NCBI GenBank assembly: GCA_016720145.1
Contig: JADJXV010000003.1
Location: 186,001-250,000, forward strand
Direction of reading: 5' to 3'
Length of the DNA: 64,000 nucleotides
Origin: Ignavibacteria bacterium
GTDB taxonomy: Bacteria > Bacteroidota > Ignavibacteria > Kapaibacteriales > UBA961
Below are positions 35,602-44,308 of the stretch, one piece after another. The position numbers and the translations under genes are program-made. The first letter of the stretch is position 1, and every line of letters begins with the position of its first letter. Under the pieces are notes generated by a model. It worked only from the letters and a program-made list of their open reading frames with translations. It was not told the origin of the DNA and did no database searches.

Positions 35602-36225
35602 TTATGCAGGAATTATCAACGTTCCAGCTCTTGCATTCGTAGCAGTGGTAATCGATGCACAAAAACCGGTGACTTCTGAATCGTGAACATGAGCCGTGAA
35701 TTCAATCACATCACGATAATCCGACTCATAGCTGACTGCCGATTGTTCGATAATTTTTTTGACAATCGACACATCTTCATACGTGCAGAATACTCTCACG
35801 GAAGTCGTACGATGGACGGCTACTTTTTCACATTTTGATAATACTTCCTGTGCAGCATCGGAATATGCTCGTGCAAGCCCGCCGACTCCAAGCTTTATTC
35901 CTCCAAAATACCGTGTGACGACTACTAAAATATCACTTACATCAAATTTTTGAAGCATGAATAGTATCGGCTTCCCTGCTGTTCCGCTAGGTTCTCCATC
36001 GTCTGCTGTTCTGAAATCAAAACCACCCAAACCGAGCCGATAGGCATAGCAATTATGAGTAGCATCATAAAATTCAGAACGAATTTGTTCAAGTGCAGTC
36101 TGAGCAATGGCTTTGGAGTGTGTAGGAATTGCGGTAGCAATGAACCGCGAACCCTTTACCTTTATTTCGGCACGGGCTTGCACGGTAATTGTAGAATATA
36201 CGTCAAGGGCTGGGTTTTCGGTCAT
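35602..36225 (-). CDS. yigZ: YigZ/IMPACT-family protein
   Basis: The 207-residue protein has the UPF0029 N-terminal domain with KGSRFIATAIP, NCYAYRLG, DDGEPSGTAGKPIL and VVVTRYFGGIKLGVGGLARAY, which are the signature blocks of the YigZ/IMPACT family. The C-terminal ferredoxin-like half also fits. The biochemical role is uncertain; the eukaryotic member regulates translation control by Gcn2. It is divergent from bshA with 26 bp between starts. Confidence 0.93.
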   Translation of the reverse strand: MTENPALDVYSTITVQARAEIKVKGSRFIATAIPTHSKAIAQTALEQIRSEFYDATHNCYAYRLGLGGFDFRTADDGEPSGTAGKPILFMLQKFDVSDILVVVTRYFGGIKLGVGGLARAYSDAAQEVLSKCEKVAVHRTTSVRVFCTYEDVSIVKKIIEQSAVSYESDYRDVIEFTAHVHDSEVTGFCASITTATNARAGTLIIPA

Positions 36226-36251
36226 TCTTCCACAAATTGAAAGTACATTGA

Positions 36252-37376
36252 ATGAGAATTGGTATAGTGTGTTATCCTACGTACGGCGGTAGTGGCGTTG
36301 TCGCTACTGAACTCGGAATTTCCCTTGCAAAGCGCGGTCATCAAGTACATTTTATCACCTACGCGCAGCCGATGCGGCTCGACAAGTTTCAGGATAACAT
36401 TTTTTTTCACGAAGTTGAAATGCCCAATTATCCCCTTTTTGAATTCCAACTTTACTCTTTAGCTCTCGCCGGTAAGATAATAGACGTTGTAAAATACGAA
36501 AATCTCGACATTCTCCATGTTCATTATGCTATCCCACATGCAATTAGCGGCTACCTTGCCAAGCAAACTCTCCAGGGTGTATCGAATGTAAAATTAGTAA
36601 CTACTTTGCATGGTACTGACATCACTCTTATCGGGTTAGAACCGAGCTTTTTACCTCTTGTAAAATTTTCTATCGAACAGTCAGACGGCGTCACTGCTGT
36701 TTCCCGCTTCCTTGCCGAAAAAACCAAAACCGGTTTTAATACCAACAAAGAAATCCACGTCATCAATAATTTCATTGACACCGAAATTTATAACCGTGAT
36801 GAGTGCCCCACCATCCGCCGACAAATTGCACCGAATGGCGAAAAAATCCTCATGCATATCTCGAATTTCCGTCCTGTCAAACGAGTCCACGACACAGTCT
36901 TAATACTCAATGAAGTCCTCAAGTCCACGCCTGCAATTCTTGTCCTCGTAGGCGATGGTCCGGACAGAACAGATGTCGAACGCTTGAGCCGTGAATTAGG
37001 TATCGCCGACAAAGTCAGATTTCTCGGTAAGCAGAACGCACTCCCGGATATTCTCTCGGCTGCCGATGTGTTTTTACTTCCGAGCCAGTCAGAGAGTTTT
37101 GGGTTATCTGCATTGGAAGCAATGAGTTGTGGTACACCTGTCGTGGCGACCAGCATGGGTGGAATACCGGAAGTAGTCGTTCATGGAGAGAATGGTTTTA
37201 TCGCCGAACTCGGTGATATTTCTCGTATGGCAAAATACACTATCGATTTATTAACCAACCCTAAAAAGTGGCAAATTTTTAGCGCCAGCGCTCGCAAACG
37301 AGCAATCGAGCATTTTGAGACTTCTCTTATTGTACCTCAATACGAGGATTTATATCGAAAAGTACTCAGCGAATAA
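36252..37376 (+). CDS. bshA: N-acetyl-alpha-D-glucosaminyl L-malate synthase
   Basis: The GT4 glycosyltransferase of 374 residues performs the first step of bacillithiol synthesis, joining UDP-GlcNAc and L-malate. Diagnostic stretches for BshA are MRIGIVCYPTYGGSGVVATE, HFITYAQPMRLD, HVHYAIPHA and TTLHGTDITLIG. The C-terminal domain has the GT4 sugar-nucleotide site SQSESFGLSALEAMSCGTPV. Presence of BshA is common in Bacteroidota/Chlorobiota. No bshB or bshC lies nearby. Confidence 0.95.
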   Translation: MRIGIVCYPTYGGSGVVATELGISLAKRGHQVHFITYAQPMRLDKFQDNIFFHEVEMPNYPLFEFQLYSLALAGKIIDVVKYENLDILHVHYAIPHAISGYLAKQTLQGVSNVKLVTTLHGTDITLIGLEPSFLPLVKFSIEQSDGVTAVSRFLAEKTKTGFNTNKEIHVINNFIDTEIYNRDECPTIRRQIAPNGEKILMHISNFRPVKRVHDTVLILNEVLKSTPAILVLVGDGPDRTDVERLSRELGIADKVRFLGKQNALPDILSAADVFLLPSQSESFGLSALEAMSCGTPVVATSMGGIPEVVVHGENGFIAELGDISRMAKYTIDLLTNPKKWQIFSASARKRAIEHFETSLIVPQYEDLYRKVLSE

Positions 37377-37500
37377 ACCTTCATTCATTAATTTTGCAGG
37401 GAAATTATTGTCAAGAGCTCATTTACTTTCAGTTGTCGAAATATAAGTAGTCTCACGCCGTGAAAATGAGCCGTTTTATTCAATTACTCAGGCTAAATGT

Positions 37501-38169
37501 ATGAATACTGCGCCACTCTATGTCGAGATATTTTTCATAGTTACTACGTTGATGACACTTTGGATATTCTTCAAAGCGACAGCTTCTTCAAAGCCGACTC
37601 TTTGGCTAATGATTAGTTGGCTCATCATACAGGCAGGTCTCGGCTTAGCGGGTTTTTATTTAAACACGACGACCATTCCACCGCGAATGATAGCGCTCAT
37701 AGTCCCACCGATGCTACTCATTGCCGGTATGTTTTTCACGCAAAAAGGCAAACAGTACATTGACTCTATCGATACTTCCCTCCTCACTCTCCTCCATACT
37801 GTTAGAATTCCGGTAGAAATCACGCTCTTTTGGCTGTTCACTGCGAAAATGGTACCCGAGCTCATGACCTTTGAGGGTCGGAATTTCGATATTCTGTCCG
37901 GTATAAGTGCACCAATTGTCTATTACTTCGGCTATAAACAGAAACTTTTCGGCAAGAGTATTCTAATTGTGTGGAATTGTCTTTGCTTGGGACTGCTGCT
38001 CAATATCGTAATTACTGCAATTCTATCGGTTCCAACGACGTTTCAACAATTTTCTTTTGCCGAACCAAACATTGGTGTAATGTATTTTCCATTCGTATGG
38101 TTACCTTGCTTCATTGTGCCGGTGGTGCTTTTTTCACATCTCGTGACGCTTAGAAAATTAGTACAGTAA
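37501..38169 (+). CDS. Multi-pass membrane protein of unknown function
   Basis: The 222-residue protein is hydrophobic throughout, with about six or seven transmembrane helices (LYVEIFFIVTTLMTLWIFF, LMISWLIIQAGLGLAGFYL, MIALIVPPMLLIAGMFF, then three or four more). I recognise no catalytic motif. It stands alone between bshA and a DUF1801 gene on the same strand. Confidence 0.8.
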   Translation: MNTAPLYVEIFFIVTTLMTLWIFFKATASSKPTLWLMISWLIIQAGLGLAGFYLNTTTIPPRMIALIVPPMLLIAGMFFTQKGKQYIDSIDTSLLTLLHTVRIPVEITLFWLFTAKMVPELMTFEGRNFDILSGISAPIVYYFGYKQKLFGKSILIVWNCLCLGLLLNIVITAILSVPTTFQQFSFAEPNIGVMYFPFVWLPCFIVPVVLFSHLVTLRKLVQ

Positions 38170-38216
38170 GTCATTATTATACAATATATTCCACACTTAA
38201 TTTTACATTTTATCCT

Positions 38217-38675
38217 ATGCAAATTAAAGCTACTACTGTCGAAGATTACATCCATCAATTACCTGCAGAACGACAACAACCGATGAAGGAGTTACGTTCG
38301 ACAATTTTACAACACCTACCCATCGGTTTTGAAGAAACCATCAGTTATGGAATGATTGGCTATGTAGTGCCTCACTCAATCTATCCGAATGGCTATCATT
38401 GTACTCCTAAATTGCCTCTTCCGTTCATCGCCATCGGTTCACAGAAAAATTTTATCGTCATGCATCACATGGGGTTATATGGCGACACCAAACTCCTTCA
38501 ATGGTTCCAAAATGAATACGCAAAACGCGTCCCGACCAAATTAGATATGGGGAAGGGTTGCGTTCGTTTCAAAAAGGTGGAGCATATTCCGTTCGAGTTA
38601 ATTGGTGACCTGGCGAGTAAAATTACGCCTGAAGAGTGGATAAGGGTGTATGAGGCGAATCTTACAAGGAAATAA
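38217..38675 (+). CDS. DUF1801 domain protein
   Basis: The 152-residue protein has the DUF1801 (YdhG-like) pattern: TVEDYIHQLPAERQQPMKEL at the start, EETISYGMIGYVVP, then IAIGSQKNFIVMHHMG and LDMGKGCVRFKKVEHIPFEL. The function of the family is unknown; the fold is SCP2/CyaY-like. The start is ATG 38217, 47 bp after the membrane protein gene. Confidence 0.88.
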   Translation: MQIKATTVEDYIHQLPAERQQPMKELRSTILQHLPIGFEETISYGMIGYVVPHSIYPNGYHCTPKLPLPFIAIGSQKNFIVMHHMGLYGDTKLLQWFQNEYAKRVPTKLDMGKGCVRFKKVEHIPFELIGDLASKITPEEWIRVYEANLTRK

Positions 38676-38692
38676 TCTAAATGAAATCTATT

Positions 38693-38720
38693 GTAGAGAC
38701 GCGATGCATCGCGTCTCTAC
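38693..38720. repeat. Perfect 28-bp palindrome, REP-like
   Basis: The sequence is a perfect inverted repeat with 14-bp arms (GTAGAGACGCGATG and its complement) and no loop. A diverged second copy lies at 38759-38786. It has no adjacent T-run on either strand, so it does not look like a simple terminator. Palindromes of this kind occur as dispersed extragenic repeats in several bacterial phyla. Confidence 0.85.
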
Positions 38721-38758
38721 GGGTGTGATAAATGCATAGGATGGTTACCTGATTGGGG

Positions 38759-38786
38759 GTAGAGATGCGATACATCATGTCTCAAC
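38759..38786. repeat. Second, degenerate copy of the 28-bp palindrome
   Basis: It aligns without gaps with 38693-38720 (GTAGAGATGCGATACATCAT and onward) but differs at several positions, so the palindrome is now imperfect. The two copies lie in the 263-bp gap upstream of the aldolase gene; the rest of that gap shows nothing else notable. Confidence 0.75.
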
Positions 38787-38938
38787 GGAATATATAAGAA
38801 AGATGCCTTTTCCCTCACCTTTTGGACGGCAATGGGTGACCGCAAACTGCACGGTTGGAATTCGCAAAACAGAACCCAAAATTTCCTTATTTTTGCACAA
38901 ATAATTTTGTCTTTATTCATGTATAATTAGGTACAACA

Positions 38939-40003
38939 ATGATAGAAACGATTACTGGGTATTTAGGCGATAAAGCTGAGTATTATTTGGGACATACATC
39001 TACTTCAATTCCTAAGGAAAGTCTGCATTTGCCGACCGGTGACTCTGTGAGCAGGATATTTACGGGTTCAGATCGTAACAATCGCGTGATGCGGAATTTG
39101 GAGTATATAAATTCCACCGGTCGCCTCGCCGGTACCGGCTATGTGTCGATCCTTCCGGTTGATCAAGGTATCGAACACTCAGCAGGCGCTAGTTTTGCAA
39201 AAAATCCTGCGTACTTTGACCCTGAAAACATCGTAAAGCTTGCAGTTGAAGGCGGTTGTAATGCAGTTGCCTCGACCTTCGGCGTTCTCGGACTTACCGC
39301 TCGGAAATATGCTCACCGCATCCCCTACATCGTCAAAATCAACCACAACGAACTCCTCACCTACCCCAATAAAGCAGATCAAATCCTCTTCGGAACGGTC
39401 AAAGAAGCGTATGAAATGGGAGCTGCTGCAATTGGAGCGACCATTTATTTCGGTTCGCAGGAAAGCGGACGCCAAATCGTGGAAATTGCAAATGCATTTT
39501 ATCAGGCGCACGAGCTGGGTATGGCAACGATTCTTTGGTGTTATGTGCGGAATAACGCGTTCAAATCTGACAAAGATTATCATGTATCGGCAGACCTGAC
39601 CGGTCAGGCAAATCATCTCGGCGTGACAATCGAGGCAGACATCATCAAGCAAAAACTTCCTGAAAACAATGGTGGTTATACCGCTCTCAATATGGGTAAT
39701 TCGAGTTATGGTAAAATCGACAAGCGTGTTTATACCGAGCTTACGACCGATCATCCCATTGACCTTTGCCGCTATCAAGTCGCAAATTGTTACATGGGAA
39801 GAGTCGGGCTAATTAATTCCGGAGGCGCATCCGGAAATAATGATTTCGCCGAAGCCGTGACGACGGCAGTGGTCAACAAACGTGCAGGTGGAATGGGGCT
39901 TATCTCCGGACGGAAAGCATTCCAACGTCCGATGGCTGAAGGTGTAAAGCTCTTGAATGCAATCCAGGATGTGTATTTGTGTGATGATGTTACGATTGCG
40001 TAA
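38939..40003 (+). CDS. fbaB: Class I fructose-bisphosphate aldolase (DhnA/FbaB type)
   Basis: The 354-residue Schiff-base aldolase cleaves fructose 1,6-bisphosphate in glycolysis and gluconeogenesis. It belongs to the archaeal/DhnA type: GYVSILPVDQGIEHSAGASF near the N-terminus, then IPYIVKINHNE with a likely Schiff-base-region Lys, MGAAAIGATIYFGS, and a phosphate-binding GLINSGGASGNND and AGGMGLISGRKAFQRP. Class I aldolases of this type are widespread in FCB bacteria. The promoter must lie between the palindromes and the ATG. Confidence 0.93.
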   Translation: MIETITGYLGDKAEYYLGHTSTSIPKESLHLPTGDSVSRIFTGSDRNNRVMRNLEYINSTGRLAGTGYVSILPVDQGIEHSAGASFAKNPAYFDPENIVKLAVEGGCNAVASTFGVLGLTARKYAHRIPYIVKINHNELLTYPNKADQILFGTVKEAYEMGAAAIGATIYFGSQESGRQIVEIANAFYQAHELGMATILWCYVRNNAFKSDKDYHVSADLTGQANHLGVTIEADIIKQKLPENNGGYTALNMGNSSYGKIDKRVYTELTTDHPIDLCRYQVANCYMGRVGLINSGGASGNNDFAEAVTTAVVNKRAGGMGLISGRKAFQRPMAEGVKLLNAIQDVYLCDDVTIA

Positions 40004-40036
40004 CGCCTTTAACTACTTTGTTGGAATTTTATTCTA

Positions 40037-40206
40037 ATGGGTAGGAAATGTATTTATTACTGTCAATTTAAGAAGAAATAGGTAAGTAATTGAACACTTC
40101 GACAAGCTCAGTGTGACGGTAACCCGTTCGTCATGCTGAGCTTGTCGAAGCATCAAGCAAATGCCAAATTCTTCGGTTTACCGTATTAAATAAATTTCCT
40201 ACCCAT
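40037..40206. mobile_element. MITE-like 170-bp element with nested inverted repeats
   Basis: The left end (40037-40059, ATGGGTAGGAAATGTATTTA) is inverted at the right end (40186-40206, reading TAAATTTCCTACCCAT), giving imperfect terminal inverted repeats of about 20 bp. Inside is a second inverted repeat, CTTCGACAAGCTCAG at 40097-40111 and its complement at 40136-40150, around a central spacer. No ORF is present. It fills the gap between the aldolase and the ABC exporter genes. The structure fits a non-autonomous miniature transposable element or an extragenic palindromic repeat; no target duplication is obvious. Confidence 0.6.
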
Positions 40207-40220
40207 CTCTTTTTACTTTT

Positions 40221-41969
40221 ATGCGTGAATTACTTCGACTCTTACCGTATTTCAAAAAATACCGTTTTCGGTTTATCCTTGGAATAGTCTTTGTCACGAT
40301 TTCGAATTACTGTTCGACGGCTATTCCACCGGTTGTGGGCAGTATCATCGACGGACTTCGTCATTCGACGATAACTAATGATATCATCACGATTTCGATT
40401 TTCAAAATACTTCTTCTCACTGCCGGTAGCGGAGCGTTTATGATGTTCACCCGGTATGCCATTATCAAAGGTTCACGCCTGATCGAATACGATGTTCGTA
40501 ATGACCTCCTCCGTGCGATCGAAAAGCAAAACGTCGTCTTTTTTCACGAATACTCGACCGGTTCGCTTATGGCACATACGACGAATGATGTATCTGCCGT
40601 GCGTGAGTTCATCGGTCCGGCTATCATGTACACTGCTAATACACTCACCACTTTTATCTTCGCTATCTCCTTGATGATTCAACTAAATATGAGTATTACG
40701 CTCGTCGGACTGTTGCCGTTACCGATTATGGCGTATGCGACGTATGCGATCGGGCGGAAAGTCCACTTTGCCTTTAAGGAAGTACAGGAACAATTCGGCG
40801 TACTCACAACGCAGGTACAGGAGGCACTCAGCGGTGTACGTGTCGTACGAGCATATTCCCGCGAAGACTATGAAAGGCAAGACTTTAACGAATATTCCAA
40901 AACATATTCATCCAAAAATCTTCATCTTGCGAAATTACAATCTCTCTCCATGCCGGCTATGATGATCCTCGTTGGTCTCTCAAATGTGTTAGTGCTTGGA
41001 TATGGCGGTATGCAGGTAATGAACGGCAGGGCATCGCTTGGTGATTTGTCTCAATTTTTCATTTACTTAAACCAACTCATCTGGCCGGTGGCAGCGATTG
41101 GTTGGGTAACCAATCTCGTGCAGCGGGCGTCTGCTTCGACGGCACGGCTTGGCAAGATTATGGAATATCAGCCGGATATTCATGACAATATTAAGACTAA
41201 TTATTCTATCGAATCTATTCAAGGTTCCATTGAATTCAGACGAGTAGCATTTCAATATAAAAGTCGCTTAACACCTGTATTATCAGATATTAACCTAATT
41301 ATTCCCAAGGGTAATTCTCTCGGAATCGTCGGCGCAACCGGCAACGGTAAATCAACACTTGTCAATCTTCTTCCTCGATTGCATGAGGCATCGGGAGGCG
41401 AGATTCTCATAGACGGGAATTCTATACAACATATTCCGTTGCAGGTGCTTCGTTCATCGATCGGTATAGTACAGCAAGAACCTTTTCTTTTTTCGATGTC
41501 GATTGCAGATAATATTCGATTTGGAAAGCCGGATGCAACGATGGAGGAAGTAATTGAAGCCGCGAAACTTGCAGCGTTACATGAGGATATTATCGGGCTT
41601 AACAATGGTTATGAAACGCTAGTTGGTGAACGTGGAATCACGCTTTCGGGCGGGCAGAAACAGCGCACTGCTATTGCGCGAGCATTACTTCGTAAGCCTC
41701 AAATTCTCATCCTCGATGATGCTCTTTCTGCGGTTGACACCGCCACCGAAGATATGATTCTTGGTCGTTTACGGCAGATAATGCACGAGCAGACGACGAT
41801 TTTAATTGCTCATCGGCTCTCGACGGTGAAAAATTGCGATATGATTATCGTCCTTGATACTACGACCATTGCTGAGCGTGGCACACACGCAGAACTACTT
41901 CAAAAAAATGGTATATACGCAGAAATGTACGAGCGTCAATTACTTGAAGAGGAAATTGTACAGTATTAA
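40221..41969 (+). CDS. ABC-type exporter, fused permease and ATPase (MsbA/BmrA-like)
   Basis: The 582-residue half-transporter has six transmembrane helices (about residues 17-305) and a nucleotide-binding domain. Motifs are Walker A GATGNGKST, Q-loop VQQEPFLFSMSI, signature LSGGQKQR, Walker B ILILDDALSAVD and the H-loop AHRLSTV. It would work as a homodimer exporting lipids, drugs or peptides; the substrate is not visible. It is immediately downstream of the MITE-like element, which could affect its expression. Confidence 0.94.
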   Translation: MRELLRLLPYFKKYRFRFILGIVFVTISNYCSTAIPPVVGSIIDGLRHSTITNDIITISIFKILLLTAGSGAFMMFTRYAIIKGSRLIEYDVRNDLLRAIEKQNVVFFHEYSTGSLMAHTTNDVSAVREFIGPAIMYTANTLTTFIFAISLMIQLNMSITLVGLLPLPIMAYATYAIGRKVHFAFKEVQEQFGVLTTQVQEALSGVRVVRAYSREDYERQDFNEYSKTYSSKNLHLAKLQSLSMPAMMILVGLSNVLVLGYGGMQVMNGRASLGDLSQFFIYLNQLIWPVAAIGWVTNLVQRASASTARLGKIMEYQPDIHDNIKTNYSIESIQGSIEFRRVAFQYKSRLTPVLSDINLIIPKGNSLGIVGATGNGKSTLVNLLPRLHEASGGEILIDGNSIQHIPLQVLRSSIGIVQQEPFLFSMSIADNIRFGKPDATMEEVIEAAKLAALHEDIIGLNNGYETLVGERGITLSGGQKQRTAIARALLRKPQILILDDALSAVDTATEDMILGRLRQIMHEQTTILIAHRLSTVKNCDMIIVLDTTTIAERGTHAELLQKNGIYAEMYERQLLEEEIVQY

Positions 41970-42020
41970 GAATTATTGAGTTCGAATAAACATCTACCAC
42001 TACTCGCTGGATTCATTCTT

Positions 42021-42707
42021 TTACGTCCACTCGAAGAATTCCTCTATAGTAGGTTCACTACGAGTCATCTCGTGTAGAATACCAAATCGCCGGGCTAGTT
42101 GTATGGCTTCATTTCGGTTCTTTACATTCAGTCGCAGATAAATCGATGAAATATGATTCCTCACCGTCCCTTCGGAGAGAAAGAGCTTTTCTGCAATTGT
42201 GTGATTATTATAACATATAAAGGCGAATACTTTTTTCTCCATTGCCGTAAGTCGTGCAGAATTAAGTTCTACCGACGCTTTATTTACTATTTTTCTAGTA
42301 TTGTCACTCATCCAGTATTCAACATTCCTTTCTGCAAGATTTCTTACCGCTGCTACAAATAATTCACGGCTTTCATTGTTGAATATAAACCCATGAGCTC
42401 CGAATGATCGTGCTTTTAACGATAAATTCATGCCACGCGGCGCTACCAAAAGTACTTTAGGTGCGGAAGAATTTCGTAGGATGAATTCAAGTAACTCCAT
42501 ACATGGAAAAGAGTCTAAGCCAAAGGTAAGAAAGACAATATCCGGAGAATATGCTTGTATTATTGCTTGAAGAGAATCCGCTGTATCGGCTTCTGCAACT
42601 ACTTGTATATCTGGCTCTTGAAGAAACCATGAGGTAAGTCCGGCGCGCGACATAGGACAGGGGTCTGCAATCGCTACACGGATACCATGTGGGTGGTGTG
42701 TATCCAT
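42021..42707 (-). CDS. NarL/LuxR-type response regulator with atypical receiver
   Basis: The 228-residue protein has a CheY-like receiver (HGIRVAIADPCPMSRAGLTS) and a C-terminal LuxR helix-turn-helix (LTAMEKKVFAFICYNNHTIAEK, LFLSEGTVRNHISSIYLRL). The expected phosphoacceptor Asp at the end of beta-3 is replaced: the segment reads SPDIVFLTFGLDSF, with Thr where LLD is usual, so phosphorylation in the normal way is unlikely. The in-frame extension to 42812 is not protein-like; the ATG at 42707 gives the natural N-terminus. No histidine kinase is nearby. Confidence 0.88.
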   Translation of the reverse strand: MDTHHPHGIRVAIADPCPMSRAGLTSWFLQEPDIQVVAEADTADSLQAIIQAYSPDIVFLTFGLDSFPCMELLEFILRNSSAPKVLLVAPRGMNLSLKARSFGAHGFIFNNESRELFVAAVRNLAERNVEYWMSDNTRKIVNKASVELNSARLTAMEKKVFAFICYNNHTIAEKLFLSEGTVRNHISSIYLRLNVKNRNEAIQLARRFGILHEMTRSEPTIEEFFEWT

Positions 42708-42801
42708 AGTATTGTGATAATGTTGTGAAAATATCACTGCAAAATACGATTGTTTCTTTTGGAAAGAAAATAATAAGTTAACTCTCGATAGAAAACATAA
42801 A

Positions 42802-42833
42802 AAACCGCTCACTATTCAATAGTTGAGCGGTTT
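42802..42833 (-). terminator. Intrinsic terminator of the DUF3078 gene
   Basis: AAACCGCTCA and its complement form the stem with an inner CTATT/AATAG pairing, followed on the minus strand by a run of T. A diverged version of this hairpin occurs after the TPR-LuxR gene at about 46170-46195, next to the DUF3078 fragment. Confidence 0.75.
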
Positions 42834-42910
42834 CAGAAAGAAATTCATTATCTCTACATGTTATATTTAATACGGTTGGCACTTGACAAGATCGAAGTAG
42901 TGATTCATTC

Positions 42911-43843
42911 TTACAACGAATATCGAATCCCGGCTACGAGCGATTGTTCAAGTTGCCGACGGAACGAATAATTGCTGTCGTATAGTAATCGCATCGTATA
43001 ATCAATTGAGAATAATCCGTACGAAATGCCTGCGAGAATGAGAGAACTTGCACGTGTTTTCGTAAGGTCTTGATAGGTCTCTTCTTTGCCAAGGAGGACG
43101 GTCTTTATGCTTGCATTGAGATTGAGTTTTTCGCCGATTTGTTTTCGCATTGTGAGGTCGAATACTGCGCTAATTCCAGATTCTAATGTAACTTGAGATT
43201 GAACTGCCGAAAGCGGGTTGTTCGGACCAATGATATAATTTCTATTAGACTTCAGGACAAATTTATCGGTAATTGTTTGTTGAATTGCATAGCCTACTCC
43301 GTATGTTAGGGCAAATTCACCTGTACCATCTGTACTCGAAGTAGCAAATTTCTGTCCTATAAACACTGTCTGATACAAAAACACCGGATCGAGAAAATAC
43401 GAATCACTATTATCCACCATTCCTTTTTTCATTTGCGTTTCGGCGGTCGTCTCGAGGAATAAACGAATATTCCATGATGGCAAGATAACAAGGGAGGGAG
43501 TAATGGAAAATATGAGGTTGTCCTGCGTTTTTTCAGGAAATAATCCTCCATTATGGAGCTGACCGTACTGCAAGTAGAGGCTACTAGCGAGTCCGAAGGT
43601 CGAATCATCATAACTTATGCGTGTATCGACATTTGTAAGCCACTGTGTGGTGAGAGTCTCATCATCCGACTTGCTGATATTCTGAAAAGTGAGGCCAAAT
43701 GACGCGTTGAGTGAATAGGTAAAGCGAGAGGGAGTGATATCGGGAGGAATTGAGTCTGTAGCTGCGTTTGTTGAGTCTGTTTGTGCAAAAACTGAAGCCA
43801 CAATTATAAAATTGGTGAAGAGAAAAAGGATTGTATTGATCAT
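42911..43843 (-). CDS. DUF3078-like outer membrane protein
   Basis: The 310-residue protein has a signal peptide (LFLFTNFIIVASVFAQ) and then a chain of amphipathic beta strands with recurring NxDTRISYDDS, LYLQYGQLHNGG and TQDNLIFSITP features. This resembles DUF3078, a family of Bacteroidota outer membrane barrel proteins of unknown function. The C-terminus is VAGIRYSL. A degenerate fragment of a second copy is at 46266-46641. Confidence 0.8.
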   Translation of the reverse strand: MINTILFLFTNFIIVASVFAQTDSTNAATDSIPPDITPSRFTYSLNASFGLTFQNISKSDDETLTTQWLTNVDTRISYDDSTFGLASSLYLQYGQLHNGGLFPEKTQDNLIFSITPSLVILPSWNIRLFLETTAETQMKKGMVDNSDSYFLDPVFLYQTVFIGQKFATSSTDGTGEFALTYGVGYAIQQTITDKFVLKSNRNYIIGPNNPLSAVQSQVTLESGISAVFDLTMRKQIGEKLNLNASIKTVLLGKEETYQDLTKTRASSLILAGISYGLFSIDYTMRLLYDSNYSFRRQLEQSLVAGIRYSL

Positions 43844-44308
43844 AAGTTTATGAATAAATATTTAAATAAAAAGTGAAGACTTCACAGTAACAATATACAG
43901 TATTTATTGGTAATTAAATGTGAAGCATGTTGATTGAATTATTTGATTTGTTTAGTACAATCTTCCAAGAATCTTTAGCTGTTAATTTACCTAATTGTTT
44001 CACGATAAGTATAGCATTTTTTATTGTACTTATAACTTATAAATCATATAAAGCATCAAACATTATGAAAGTACAATCTCATACTATACTTTTATGAATG
44101 AGAAATAGGGTTAAATTGTCATCGACAATAGTAAATATCTTGAATAAAACAGGTCGAATATATTTGGAAATCAAGTACTATACATATCATGTATTCAATC
44201 AAAATGCAATAGTATGTTCAATGAATATTTAAGAATGTATTTACCATTATGTTACATATATAGGTTGTCTAACTAACACTAAGTAAATTAAGAGCATTGG
44301 AAACAGAA
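43844..44308. other. AT-rich intergenic region between divergent genes
   Basis: These 465 bp separate the start of the DUF3078 gene (minus) from the start of the first TPR-LuxR gene (plus). The stretch is strongly AT-rich and has no ORF with coding appearance; it must hold both promoters. I see no clear operator or hairpin. Confidence 0.5.

Noticed and set aside
38693..38720. Palindrome as a transcription terminator of the DUF1801 gene
   Set aside because: It lacks a T-run on either strand and a second copy follows; a REP-like repeat fits better.
39179..39778. 199-codon open frame on the minus strand
   Set aside because: It lies entirely antisense to the class I aldolase and has no protein-like motif.
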